From Elymus sibiricus (taxonomy: Eukaryota; Streptophyta; Magnoliopsida; Poales; Poaceae): a stretch of 64,000 nucleotides of DNA. Below the pieces are notes generated by a model. That model was given only the letters and a program-made list of their open reading frames with translations, had not been told where the DNA came from and searched no databases. Both the position numbers and the translations under genes were made by a program. Positions 23,776 through 36,908 of the stretch are shown in pieces; within the stretch, counting starts at the first letter, position 1; every line of letters begins with the position of its first letter. Location: positions 438,295,830-438,359,829 of the forward strand of contig CM077663.1 of the NCBI GenBank assembly GCA_039707655.1, read 5' to 3'.

Positions 23776-25138
23776 TCACATAACTGACATATATTTGTAT
23801 TCGTTGCTTTGAGGTAGGTTCATCATCCAACACAGGGCATATGCAAAAGATATCTCTATATGTGTACTCGTGTTTGACATCGTGCCCAGGTATTGAACCT
23901 TACAGCTATTTAAATGACAGGCCATTGCTTTATTCAACCAATGGAACAACACGATTTCTTTGTAAGGATGAAATCCAAGACACTTGAGGTAAGTTGAGTT
24001 ATCGTCAAAATCTGGAGGCCAGTCTCTAGTGCCAATAATGTTTTCAACATCTGAGTCCCATTCAAAATCATCTTTCGACAGTGTTCCGTCGTTACCATCC
24101 ATGAGGTTGACGTCATTTTCCAAGAACAGCTCCATTTGATGACGCAAGTGTAAGAACCATGGTCCATCTTTACTTTGCAAATTTGAATATTTTGTCACCG
24201 CTGGTTAAAGATTGAGTTCATTCCTTAGTATCCATTCCATCTGGCCACGAGAATCATCAAGGAACCAAATTTCATATTTGCATAGTTCATGGAGCAATGC
24301 ACAATACACCCCTTTCTTCGATTTACCTAGACGGGGCGTTCCATTGTTTCCTTTCGGTAACTTAATTAGTTTATTCTTCAAAAATCAAACCTACTTTGAA
24401 TATTGATAACCAAAGTTATCTTGGCAAAAAATCGAAATAATAAAAGAATATTTTGTAAGGTGGATGCGGTTTGAGTACATATACCTCAAAATAAAAGCAT
24501 GCAAGTCGCAGTGGACATAAAGCGCTCTTTGCGAGTAGGCAGAGTAGAACCAATTCATTGCCGACTTTCTCACATTTGCTACCGTGTCGTCCGCATCGTC
24601 TTCTCGTGTAAAAGTCCTCTTTTTCCAGCAGCTAGTCTTTGACGAGAAGACATGGATGGTGTACATGGATGGTGGTTCATGATCAGAAACACGACGGATC
24701 AATAACACCTCGTAATGCGGTGACACCGCTGGATCGTATAGCAGGTGGAGGTCACTATGACAGTGTATACACGGCGACTGGTGCAACCGTGCCCACTGCC
24801 ACGTGGCGGGGTTTACCACGTAGTCATGCCTCGGCAAGCCAAGTAAGAGAAGACCACTGCAACTGTCATACAATAGCAAATATGTGCTGTCACCACCATC
24901 GAGGTATTCGAAGCCGCTAGTGATTTTGCATGCCGTGGAGCGACGGCCGAAGAGCCTCGGGGTGTCCAGGAATGTTGTCTCGTGCAGACCGTTTCAAGGG
25001 ATAGTGGTAGGAGGTCGGCAAACAGAAGGCGGTGGTCGTCGACGATGGCGCGTCAGGCCTTGGAGACGTAGCGGGAGGAGGTCAGGCCGCACGGCGGAAC
25101 GCGGCGAAGGATGTCCACTAACACGTTGTGCACAGCAT
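23776..25138 (-). pseudogene. F-box protein gene copy 2, multiply disabled
   Basis: Homologous to copy 4 and less so to copies 1, 3 and 5. Exon 1 runs from the ATG at 25138 to about 24485, and exon 2 from about 24375. Recognisable parts are VVNPATWQW, YDPAVSPHYEVLLI, VFSSKTSCWKKR, then FEWDSD and GFHPYKEIVLFHW. Defects: a 1-bp deletion six codons into exon 1 relative to copy 4; TGG to TGA in the KAW(R) motif of the F-box; loss of about 22 bp at the start of exon 2; CAA to TAA at 24205-24207; and loss of the normal stop, which adds about nine codons. Copia element B inserted 67 bp upstream of the ATG. This is clearly a dead gene. Confidence 0.9.
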
Positions 25139-25205
25139 GTCCATGTATGCGGACAGGCTATGGGTTGACATGATCCGTTCGGCCAGCGGCGGTGGATTAG
25201 GAACA

Positions 25206-27337
25206 TGTTGGGTAACGCAGCAGAAAACAAAAATTTCCGACCTACGCACCAGCCCAGGACCACTATGGAGACTGCAAACAAGGTTTGATCTTTTTCGTTA
25301 CCGACTCGTAGCGCAGCGGAAGTAGAGTCGATGACGATCGGCAGTGCAGATCCCCGCAGCTTGGATTTACAACCTCCCAACCGCGAGGATGTACTCCCTC
25401 GCCTGCTCCCCGGACGGATCTCCGGGCAGCCCTTCGGGAGTTCTCGGGACAGTCCCTCGGATAGTCCCACCGGACGGATCCTCGGACAGCCCTTCGGGAG
25501 GACCTCAGAACAGTCCCTCGGATTGTCCCACCGGACGGATCCTCGGACAGCCCTTCGGGAGGACCTCAGAACAGTCCCTCGGATAGTCCCACCGGACGGA
25601 TCCTCGGACAGCCCTTCGGGAGGCACTCTAGAACTAAGACCGAAACTACGATCTCTCTACAGAGTTGCACACATACGGTGTCATCTATCCGGCAGGGCTT
25701 CGCCGTCCAGAACTAGTTCCCAGCAGAACCCAGACAGCCTTTCGGCTCTACGAAACTATTTCGCTGGGAGGGAGAGAGAAGCCAGATAACATCAGATGGC
25801 ATGTGTATGTGAGAAAGAGTGAGAGTGGAGAGTGCATCTCCACCTCTATTTATAGGAAAACTCAAGGGGTAGGGTGGCACTTGAAATACCCAAAATGCCC
25901 TTCACAAGGGCACAAAGGTAAAAGCAAGTAGGCAGCCCTTATCCTTCCATGTCATCCCAAAAGATCTTGGGAAGATATTTGTGGAAGGCCAACTTCCAAC
26001 CATAACCATAAATGCATTTTCACTATTCACGACGACATATTTCAGCGTCCGTTTGAACTGAAAATATTTATGTGGGCTTAGAACATTTCCAGTACCCACT
26101 AAAATAATTTTCAATGCGCTCCGAAACAATTCCGGTTTAGTGATTTTCATCTGCGAAAAGCATCTGAAGCGGTTCCGGCAGCTCCGGAACATTTCCGGTT
26201 TTCATCCCGGAAAATTCCAGAAAGTTTCCAGAACGATTCTGGCACCCTCCAAGAATTATCAGGCATGTGCCAAAACCAATTTGACTTTATGGTATCCCCT
26301 GAAACAACTTTTCAGTTTCACCGGAACTCATCCGGTGACCTCTCTCTTCGGAACTTTTCCACTGTCTCCGAAAACTTTTTCCGGAAACTTTCTCTCAGAC
26401 TCCCTGTCTAGTATTCAGCAGATAGATGACCCTTAAGCGTGTGACCCTATAGGTTCGGTGAAGCATAGACATGACCCGGAACCCCTTCCGATCAATGATC
26501 AACATCGGAGCCGTGGACACCCATATTGACCCCTATACCCACACGAATGAATATTCGAGTGAACCTCCAGTTGCCGTGTGCTATTCCTGTTGCTTCGCGA
26601 TATGTTACAAATACCCGAGGTGAGACATGTTGGCATCCCCGTGGATCAACAACTTGTCCACTATGCCAGTTACCTCGTTACCGGTATTGTTCTCTTTTCT
26701 CGTTCCCGTGTTCCGGCATCCCTGTGATCAAATCACAAAGTGTCTGGCCAGACGATGATGGATACCGTAACACCGAGAGGGCCCAGAGATATCTCTCCAT
26801 CGTCGGAGGAGCAAATCCCAATCTTGAGCTATCAAGTTACTTGACATACTTTTCCATGAACCCGTAAGCCGCCGTAATAGCCACCCATTTACGGATGACG
26901 TTTAACAAACCCCAAAGTTCATGAAGCAAGCATGAAGAAACTCGATACTCTCATGGTCTAAGGAATTATGCAAACGTTAACCATCTCTGTGTTATAAACC
27001 ATTAACTTATGACGAATGAATCTCATAGCATAACATCAATTCGAGTCGATTCAACACAAATGTTCTTCTAACATTGTGCCCTCAAAATTGCCGGCATAGC
27101 CATGCCCATGATCAGGAAAACAGGATCATCATGCAATACTTGAGCCAGTCTTAGAGGCCAGACTAGGAATACATTTCACCGTTTATTATTCCACACGTGC
27201 ATATGAGTCTTCCTCCGAGCCTCGTGGTTATTGCAGACTCGAGAACCATAGCAGTTATAGCATGGAACATAAACCTAATTATGAACAGGGAGATAATCAA
27301 TAACATTTATTATTGCCTCTAGGGCATATCTCCTACA
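25206..27337 (-). repeat. 3' LTR of element B
   Basis: 2132 bp. Read on the minus strand it runs TGTAGG...CCCAACA; the inner end is CCAACA rather than CCTACA as in A. It holds one fewer 61-bp unit than its partner in the array at about 25412-25626. Confidence 0.9.
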
Positions 27338-27348
27338 GACTCCCACTT
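27338..27348 (-). other. polypurine tract of element B
   Basis: The minus strand reads AAGTGGGAGTC directly before TGTAGG, identical to element A. Confidence 0.75.
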
Positions 27349-27629
27349 GCACTAGAGTTAATAATCTAGTCAATGCTAATGCACTTTACACCTATGGCTT
27401 ACTGGTGTAAAATATGCTTCGCTTGTGGTATAGCCTGATGTCCAACGGATCTGTCGACTTCAGCTCCGTGTGTAACTTTGCATATCCTCGCGTTTTCACG
27501 CTTTCACAAAATTCATATTTTGTGTGGACTTGGCTTTGCATATGTGTGAATCATTGGTCGAAACCTGATTCCTCAGACTGAGCTATGGAGCAACTATCTG
27601 CAATAGTGTCCCATAGACCAAAGCCATCT

Positions 27630-30045
27630 TGGAACCATACTAAGTTCATGAATGAACTATATGATTCAACAACTTCTTTGTCGCTTCTAAAGCGTCAACA
27701 TACTTAGCCTTTGTTATAGAATTCGCCACAGTATCTTGTTTGGAACAATTTCCAACTACCGTGCCACCATATTGTGTATCACACAAAACCCTCAATTTAA
27801 ATCGAAAATCGCATGGAGCATTGATGAAGACTGTATCGATGTAACCTTTTACAACGAACTCTTCATGATCTCCGCTTGCGAGAAAACATGTCATCAGTAC
27901 TGCTCTAGTACTCAATGACATCTTTCACTGTTGTCCCATGATCAGTACTTTGATCACTATGGTATCTATACTCGCAACAACTTTGGAGTATTGGACATAT
28001 CTGGTTGTTTTTACATACCATGGAATACATGATTAATCCAAACACAAGAGTGTGTGGAATCTCCATCATGTATTTTACTCATCAGTGTTTTGGGACACCG
28101 AGTCTTGCAAAAACTCTTTCCATGTGACTTCGGCAAGAATCACTCCTTGGCGTTTTAAATGCTAAAAGGTTTTAGCATCTTGTCAATATGTATTCATTGC
28201 TTAGCCCCATTAGGTAAATCTATCTCCATAGATCATCATGCCTAATATTGAGGCTATTTAGCCTAAGCACTTCATCGAAAAACTATTTTCAAATGAAGTC
28301 CTAATTCGTGTCAAGAAATTTATTTCCAATTAACAATGTGTCAAGCACACACAGTTTTTAGAAATATTATTATGCTCCCACTTACTTTCTTGAATCACAA
28401 GCATCTTCGATACCCATTTGATGAAGTCAAACCCCTTTGACCATTCCATCAAAAACGAAGATTCCAACTCCACTTTGCTCTCTTCTGTCCATTGCTGGAA
28501 CTCTGAAGTTTGCATACTTACTAGCATCCTCTGGATCGACAAATTACTTTGGACTGTATCACATACAAGTCCTAGGTTTCATTTCCATCAGATGGAAATC
28601 CTTTTGTCATCCATGTTTCATATCTCATGATTGAAATATGTATTAATTGCTAGTTCAACCCGAACCGACTTTAAGCATCGCTACGGTGAGACAATCTCAT
28701 CGTAGTCAACTCCTTAAACTTGTTATTGCAACAAGTCGAGCTTTATGGATAAAACATTTTATCCGTATCAGTTTTTAGTTCCATAAATATTCGTTAGACT
28801 CTAAGTCTTCCGAAAGGTGTATCAAGATTTTAATCTCGAATCACTTATATGGAAACTATCTCGGATTGTATTGGCATTTAGCCAATTCCGGAGTCAGGAC
28901 CCATCAACGCTTCCTTGTGTATTATAGGTATACTGTTGTCTAACAACAATATCTCGTTTGCACACCTGATAGGTTTGCACGAGCTTTGCCTACGTGGTTC
29001 AGCTGCAAGTTCGACCGAAGTCCATACATTTTATTGTAGAGACTTCCGTATCAGTCGCAGTAGGAAACTCCGAAATCACTTCCAAGGTTTCTTTCCTTTG
29101 ATCTGATGACGAAGATACTGGTTATCTCGTCGAGTTGCACTGTCCTCCCACTCACCTTTTGTAAGAACTATTCTCTTTAAAAGCATACCGTTTTGTGGAA
29201 AAACCCTTTGCCTCGGTATAGTGGTGGGGGAATACCCAATGACTTGGGATAACCTACAAAGTAGCACTTGTCTGATTTGGAATAGGTTTGTAACCTTTTA
29301 CACAAGCCCCATATTCCAAATGTTAAGAAAAGATATAACATGGTTGGGCGTACCATACCATGGCGTCATTTCAACAGACCTGATGGATCTCTTTTCAGTG
29401 TAAAAGCCGCAGTCTCTAAAGCATCACCTTAAAAAGGGATAATGGCAAATTTATTTATGTCATCTTTGATCTTACCATGTCATGAATGGTTCGATTACAT
29501 CTACACGGACTCTCCACTTGCAGTGGTGTTCCGGGAGGTGCAAGTTATGAAACCCCTTTCACAACTCATCAGACATTCGCTAAACTTGTAACTCAAATAT
29601 TCCTTTCTGCAATCGAATTGTAGAAACTTAATTTTCTTGTTACAATAACTTGTACTTCATTTTTGAAAACCTTATGAATGAATTCAAAAGATCCAGACTT
29701 ACGTCTCAACAAGTAAATATCCATATATCTACTTGAGTCATTTCTGAAGATAGATAAATCCACTACTTGCAACAACATTTATTGGACTACACACATCATA
29801 ATGTATGATCACCAATATGTTCTTTGCTCGTTCTTTATGGCCTGTGAACGGTATTCCAGTCACTTCACTTTTCAGAGGAAAGTTGCAAGTGTCAGATGAT
29901 TCAAAATCAAACGACTTCAAAATCCATCATAATGGAATTTTCCATGCGGGTTTCTCCAATGTGACCAAATGCAGTGCCACACTTGTGTGGTATTCTTTTA
30001 GTCTTGCGACATTTAGCGTCAGTGTTTATGGATGTATCATATTTC
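27630..30045 (-). pseudogene. copia pol remnant of element B
   Basis: Same domain order and same decay as in element A. RNase H is at 27650-27905 (GYIDTVF, SKQDTVANS), RT remnants at about 28300-28800, a linker FVGYPKS-like remnant near 29250, and integrase/pre-integrase at 29600-30000 (PFTGHKERAKN, then VASSGFIYLQK). The stop TAG at 27905-27907 and the following one-base frame change correspond exactly to those at 15458-15480 in A. Confidence 0.85.
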
Positions 30046-30414
30046 CATCAATATTCATAACATACATCCCATCTAGGATGGAAGCATGGCCCTTCATGTT
30101 ATTCATAATACTGAACAACAATTGTTGTTTTTATGAACAACTCTTTTGCAACAAACATTGTGCAATGGGCTAGAGTGTATGAAACTCTAAAATGAATTAT
30201 GAAAGTAAACCCAGAGGTAATGTATTATTATCAATATTCATAACATACGTCTCATTCATAATGAAAGTATGGCCCTTATGTTATTCACAACACCGAACAT
30301 CAAAAGTTCTCTTATGAACAACCTTCTTGCAAGATACCTTATGCAAAGGGCTAGAGTGTGAAACTCTAAAATGAATTATGAAAGTAAATACATAGGGAAT
30401 ACACCTATGGAAGG

Positions 30415-32658
30415 CATAGTAACATTTACTATGTTCCCTGCGTGTATCTAAACCTCATTCCTGGCTAGTCTTTCAGGCCATAGTAGTTCTTACATCGAGT
30501 TGCAACAGAATGCAATCGAGCGGGTATCTTTGTGATTAACTCACAATACCCAAGAATTAGTGATTAACATGTTTAACCATAATTCCCAATAACTATATCT
30601 TTGACCAGCCTTCTATACATCAAAAACCTGTATGACATTCATACATGAGCTGGATATTCCAGTCTTCTTTCCTTTTGCCTTTATACTTCTAACAGTTTAA
30701 CTTTTAGTATTTCTCCTACTCTCAGAAGAAGCATCCAACTTGAGAGTGGCGTTAGCCCGGACTTCCTAGGCATGAAAGTCTTACTAACACCCTTCGGACA
30801 CTTCCTTTCTCTTTAAGTTGTTGTTTTATTCACCTTTCATCATATGATAGGCGTTCTCCTGGATCCCTCTCTTATCAGTCTAATGCATAGTAAACTCCTT
30901 TACTAATAGTTTGCAAACAAACATTGCTTTGGATATCTCATATCTTTTAGCCTTTGTCTGTCTCTGAAAATGATTTTCAGATTCCATGAATATCACATAA
31001 CTATCCAAACTTTCGAAGTTCGGGTCTCATGGAAGCAAACATATTGCACTTTGACTGAAAAGGAATTCTAGCTTTTGGATCGAAGGACGAGAGTCATATC
31101 ATCCATAGCATTAGCGGGAGAATACCAAAAGCATGCGATAGGACAAAGTCCTTCTTGGCACTCTTGAGGACAATCCTCACATTACGTTACCAACCGTAAA
31201 GTTTTAACCAAATATATAACAGATATTCAATTTTAATAGGGAAGGTGGAAATGCGAGCCATTATTCTACAACTTTTATGCAAATCACACTTTAGACAGTG
31301 TTCAGAATTAATTGCACCGAGAATTAAACAAGTTAATTCTTCAGTGCGCTCCCACTCAAATCAATATCTCTCAAAATTGATTATGAGTGATACAAGACCC
31401 GAGTTTTGATTGTTCGCCACGATGGTAGCACCACAGATGACGAAAAATCTCAACCGGTAGGCCAACTTGCCAATCACATCTCTATGTGACTCTAGTTCAT
31501 CTTTCGATGCATGTGTTCCGAGCTCATGACTTTCATGCCTGAACGTCAAGACAACCAAGTGATCTTGCTGCGAGGTCTCAACTCACCCGCCTCACACTTC
31601 TCTAATCGTTCGTGCCCATGTTAGCATGTGACACCCCGAAAAGTTAGGTGCCGTGACGGTGCTACACTTGGGAGAACACTAACTACTTGATATTTTTGTG
31701 AGAGATCACCCTAATAAAAGGCGACTACCGCGCAATCAAGAAGGGTGCATCATAAGGGATAAACATCTCAGGCAATTCATAATAGCATGATATGGTATAG
31801 CCCTTTGTGACGGAGAAGTCTTTCATTTCTTCGTCTTCGGCATTCGCGTCGGTGTTCACCTTCGCGAAGATTGCCACCACCTTGTCGATGCACCAGATAA
31901 TATTGCTATCTCTATAGCTAATAAAATAAGTGCATTACATAAGGTTGACATGCAGGTCATTAAAGTGCAATCATATGGCTCCAGCCATCATGCCGAATCA
32001 TGACACGCAGGTCATGTTAATCAATTTACATCATATAGTCATCTCATACATAATCAAATTATTATGAAAACTGCTATACCACATCACATGCACATGCAAA
32101 ACCATCCTGCAAAACCAAGTTAGACGCCTCTAATCGGTTCATGCAAAAACTTGTTTTACGTGGCTTCTAAGGTTTCGAAACAAACCGAAGCTACCAACGT
32201 CCATCATCAAGTATGATAATTCAAGTCGCTAGATTAACATTGCAGGGTGTATGAAACACGAGATAATAAAATCTCGAGCCCCATACTAAACTTCGTCATA
32301 CGCGTGACCCGCGTGCAGATCATATCTGCATTGCCCTTTCGTCTGCGAAACATCCATCTTTCTCAACTATGGTGGAACCCAAAGAACTGTTAGCACTTCG
32401 TTGATCTGTCAATCAGCATACTCAGGAGCAGCATGAAAGGATCGCGGATTGCCAGAACTTTGTGAGATTCCACCATGCCGTCAAGATCAGGACTACGCAA
32501 ATTCAGGGGAAGCAACAAGAACATCGGGTAACAGATTTCATCTACTACCCGCACAAATAATTTTCAGCAATAGATCTCATCTAGTACCTAATTATATTGT
32601 GCAACACACATACATCTCTATGTATTCTAGATCGCAACCTGCATCTACGCATAGCACG
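30415..32658 (-). other. decayed leader/gag region of element B
   Basis: Counterpart of 10547-12787 in element A. No long frame or recognisable gag motif remains. Confidence 0.5.
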
Positions 32659-32672
32659 GCTCTTGATGCCAC
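32658..32672 (-). other. primer-binding site of element B
   Basis: The minus strand reads GTGGCATCAAGAGCC immediately after the 5' LTR end, the same as in element A. Confidence 0.7.
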
Positions 32673-34865
32673 TGTTGGGTAACGCAGCAGAAAACAAAAA
32701 TTTCCGACCTACGCACCAGCCCAGCACCACTATGGAGACTGCATACAAGGTTTGATCTTTTTCGTTACCGACTCATAGCGCAGCGGAAGTAGAGTCGATG
32801 ACGATCGGCGGTGCAGATCCCCGCAGCTAGGATTTACAACCTCCCAACCGCGAGGATGTACTCCCTCGCCTGCTCCCCGGACGGATCTCCGGGCAGCCCT
32901 TCGGGAGGCCTCGGGACAGTCCCTCGGATAGTCCCACCGGACGGATCCTCGGACAGCCCTTCGGGAGGACCTCCGAACAGTCCCTCGGATAGTCCCACCG
33001 GACGGATCCTCGGACAGCCCTTCGGGAGGACCTCAGAACAGTCCCTCGGATAGTCCCACCGGACGGATCCTCGGACAGCCCTTCGGGAGGACCTCAGAAC
33101 AGTCCCTCGGATAGTCCCACCGGACGGATCCTCGGACAGCCCTTCGGGAGGCACTCTAGAACTAAGACCGAAACTACGATCTCTCTACAGAGTTGCACAC
33201 ATACGGTGTCATCTATCCGGCAGGGCTTCGCCGTCCAGAACTAGTTCCCACCGGAACCCAGACAGCCTTTCGGCTCTACGAAACTATTTCGCTGGGAGCG
33301 AGAGAGAAGCCAGATAACATCAGATGGCATGTGTATGTGAGAAAGAGTGAGAGTGGAGAGTGCGTCTCCACCTCTATTTATAGGAAAACCCAAGGGGTAG
33401 GGTGGCAGTTGAAATACCCAAAATGCCCTTCACAAGGGCACAAAGGTAAAAGCAAGTAGGCAGCCCTTATCCTTCCATGTCATCCCAAAAGATCTTGGGA
33501 AGATATTTGTGGAAGGCCAACTTCCAACCATAACCATAAATGCATTTTCACTATTCACGACGACATATTTCAGCGTCCGTTCGAACTGAAAATATTTATG
33601 TGGGCTTAGAACATTTCCAGTACCCACTAAAATAATTTTCAATGCGCTCCGAAACAATTCCGGTTTAGTGATTTTCATCTGCGAAAAGCATCTGAAGCGG
33701 TTCCGGCAGCTCCGGAACATTTCCGGTTTTCATCCCGGAAAATTCCAGAAAGTTTCCAGAACGATTCTGGCACCCTCCAAGAATTATCAGGCATGTGCCA
33801 AAACCAATTTGACTTTATGGTATCCCCTGAAACAACTTTTCAGTTTCACCGGAACTCATCCGGTGACCTCTCTCTTCGGAACTTTTCCGCTGTCTCCGAA
33901 AACTTTTTCCGGAAACTTTCTCTCAGACTCCCTGTCTAGTATTCAGCAGATAGATGACCCTTAAGCGTGTGACCCTATAGGTTCGGTGAAGCATAGACAT
34001 GACCCGGAACCCCTTCCGATCAATGATCAACATCGGAGCCGTGGACACCCATATTGACCCCTATACCCACACGAATGAATATTCGAGTGAACCTCCAGTT
34101 GCCGTGTGCTATTCCTGTTGCTTCGCGATATGTTACAAATACCCGAGGTGAGACATGTTGGCATCCCCGTGGATCAACAACTTGTCCACTATGCCAGTTA
34201 CCTCGTTACCGGTATTGTTCTCTTTTCTCGTTCCCGTGTTCCGGCATCCCCGTGATCAAATCACAAAGTGTCTGGCCAGACGATGATGGATACCGTAACA
34301 CCGAGAGGGCCCAGAGATATCTCTCCATCGTCGGAGGAGCAAATCCCAATCTTGAGCTATCAAGTTACTTGACATACTTTTCCATGAACCCGTAAGCCGC
34401 CGTAATAGCCACCCATTTACGGATGACGTTTAACAAACCCCAAAGTTCATGAAGCAAGCATGAAGAAACTCGATACTCTCATGGTCTAAGGAATTATGCA
34501 AACGTTAACCATCTCTGTGTTATAAACCATTAACTTATGACGAATGAATCTCATAGCATAACATCAATTCGAGTCGATTCAACACAAATGTTCTTCTAAC
34601 ATTGTGCCCTCAAAATTGCCGGCATAGCCATGCCCATGATCAGGAAAACAGGATCATCATGCAATACTTGAGCCAGTCTTAGAGGCCAGACTAGGAATAC
34701 ATTTTACCGTTTATTATTCCACACGTGCATATGAGTCTTCCTCCGAGCCTCGTGGTTATTGCAGACTCGAGAACCATAGCAGTTATAGCATGGAACATAA
34801 ACCTAATTATGAACAGGGAGATAATCAATAACATTTATTATTGCCTCTAGGGCATATCTCCTACA
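32673..34865 (-). repeat. 5' LTR of element B, with 61-bp tandem repeats
   Basis: 2193 bp. The array at about 32880-33155 has units spaced exactly 61 bases apart (GACCTC(A/C)GAAC starts at 32968, 33029 and 33090), each containing TCCCACCGGACGGATCC and CAGCCCTTCGGGAG. One unit more than the 3' LTR accounts for the whole length difference. Confidence 0.9.
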
Positions 34866-34870
34866 GAACA

Positions 34871-36240
34871 ATGAAGAAATGATCATGGATATGAAAAAGT
34901 TCATGTGTGTTAGAAATATATTATATGTGTGTTAAAAAATATTCATCATGTTGGCCCGCAAAAAATAATGTACATCATGTTCAAAAATTAACGCATATTT
35001 AATTTTTTATCTTGTATTTAAAATCTTTTTTATCAAGCACTAAAATATATTCATAGCATAATTCAAACATGTCTATCATGTAATATAAAAATGTTCATCA
35101 TGCCTTATAACTTTCTACAATTACGTGAACAATTTTCTTAAACGTTTGAACACTTCCTAAAAAGTCTTCATAGTGTATTAACAAATGTTCGCCGTAAATA
35201 AGAAAAAAAGTTCCTCATGTATTTCAAAATTTTATTTTGTTTTTAATTTGTTTTCATAGTGAAGTTCAAAACCTTTAACCGTATATTGAAAAATGTTAAT
35301 CAGGTATTTAAAATGTTGAACATGTCTTTAAAAAAATATTCACCATGTATTAAAGAAGTGCATCATATATCTTTACAAGCACCATGTAACAAAATATAAC
35401 CATTGTATATTTTAAAAAAGAATCATCATGAATTAAGACTATATTCGTTGTGTGTATATGTTTCATACAATATTTGTATTTTTTCGGGAAAGAAACAAAA
35501 GAATCATGAGTTGTTTAATAAATGAGCATGATGTATGTAAAAATTTCAATCTCTATCGCACAAAATGTTGGACATATTTAGAAAATCCTCACCATGCATT
35601 TAGAGTATGTTTGAATGTTTAAAAACAAGTGTGTTTAAATTTTTTTCACCATGTATTTTAAAAAATTCGGCTTGTATCTTAGGAAATGTTCAACAGATTT
35701 TCAAAAAATATTCACCTTGTATTCAGAAAAGAATTTGACTTGTCTTTGAAAAATGTTCAATGTGTTTAAAAAAAATATCACCTTGTATTTCAAAAATGCA
35801 AAACAGTTGGGCAAGAAACTCTAGTTGCTCGTGACCAATTGACATGCAATTGTGCGTTAGTTCACGAACGTGCAACTTCACTTGCTTGCGCCAGGCTATT
35901 TGTTGCACAGAGTGTGGATACAATAAAATGAATTTCAGAATAGAAAATAAAAATTAAATCAATCAAACGGAAAATATTCCTATAAATCTTCATGTTGAGT
36001 CAAATGGCATGAGAGTTAGATGAACTTTGTTAATTGATTTATAGGTTAATTCTAAAAAAAATCTTTTATCGGTTAGAATTAGTAAATCATGATCTAAATT
36101 ACACGAGGATATTCTCACAACGACAAATATTTTTTCTGTTGAATGGATAATTTGCTTCAGAATGAGAAGCACTGCACGATCAATGGATAAAAAAAGCACA
36201 ATGCAAATTATTCATGCAACTCAAATGAATAAAAATGATG
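34871..36240. other. AT-rich low-complexity spacer
   Basis: Irregular ATGTTCATCATG-type repeats; no gene. It is comparable in texture to 52370-53060 in the second F-box block. Confidence 0.45.
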
Positions 36241-36289
36241 CTTGCAATCCAGTTCCAAGCTAATGCATCAATCGGGACTTCATGTGTGC

Positions 36290-36370
36290 TTCACGCTTCC
36301 TCATGGGCTGAAGGTTCTTGATGGCACGAGTCACCCGTACAGAGAAGGGCTCAGATCCAGAGACGAACAC
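36290..36370. repeat. spacer anchor shared with the second block
   Basis: TTCCTCATGGGCTGA, GATGGCACGAGTCACCCGTACAGAG and GCTCAGATCCAGAGA (split here for length) occur in the same order at 53237-53365. This supports duplication of the copy 2 to copy 3 interval as the copy 4 to copy 5 interval. Confidence 0.75.
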
Positions 36371-36908
36371 GTGTGCATGCGAGTACGCGTTTTCCTTTGA
36401 ATTTTCGGGTGTACTTTGTGCTTTGCTCGTGCTGCATTACATTAATCTCTCCTGTCTCCAGGTTTATTGGCCTCTTATTCCTTATTAATTAAACATGTCC
36501 ACAGTGTCACAATATATTAAGTTATGTAAATACAATGTTACAAAGCCATCAGAGGAACACCAATTCTTCTCGGGAAAGTCAATTTGGCTCCCGGGCCAAA
36601 ATGTAAATTTTGAAATGAAAAAAAAATCAAAACAAACATTTTATGTGTACTTAACCACATCCGAATTTTGATGTAAAAAGTGAAGCATTTTGACTTGTGC
36701 AATTTTTTTTGAACATCAATAGGTACCCCAAAATGTCACCTCAAATTTGTTTTTTTTTGCGGACGAAACACCGCCGCTACGTTTCACATGAATATTGTTA
36801 TGCATGCATGCGACACTAACACAAACATCTAAAAAAATTCAGAATTTATTTTAAACATTTAATATATTTTGCTATGTTACTCCGTACCCGGGAGCATGGG
36901 CTCCCGGG

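Larger units (their letters stand above)
25206..34865 (-). mobile_element. complete Ty1-copia LTR retrotransposon, element B (defective polyprotein)
   Basis: The element is 9660 bp, in reverse orientation, in the same family as element A. LTRs run 25206-27337 (3' LTR) and 32673-34865 (5' LTR). Target duplication GAACA is at 25201-25205 and 34866-34870. The primer-binding site abuts 32672 and the polypurine tract 27338. The LTRs differ by exactly one 61-bp repeat unit plus roughly 18 substitutions by eye. The interior holds the same decayed copia pol as A, including a shared stop and frameshift. It sits just upstream of F-box copy 2. Confidence 0.9.
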
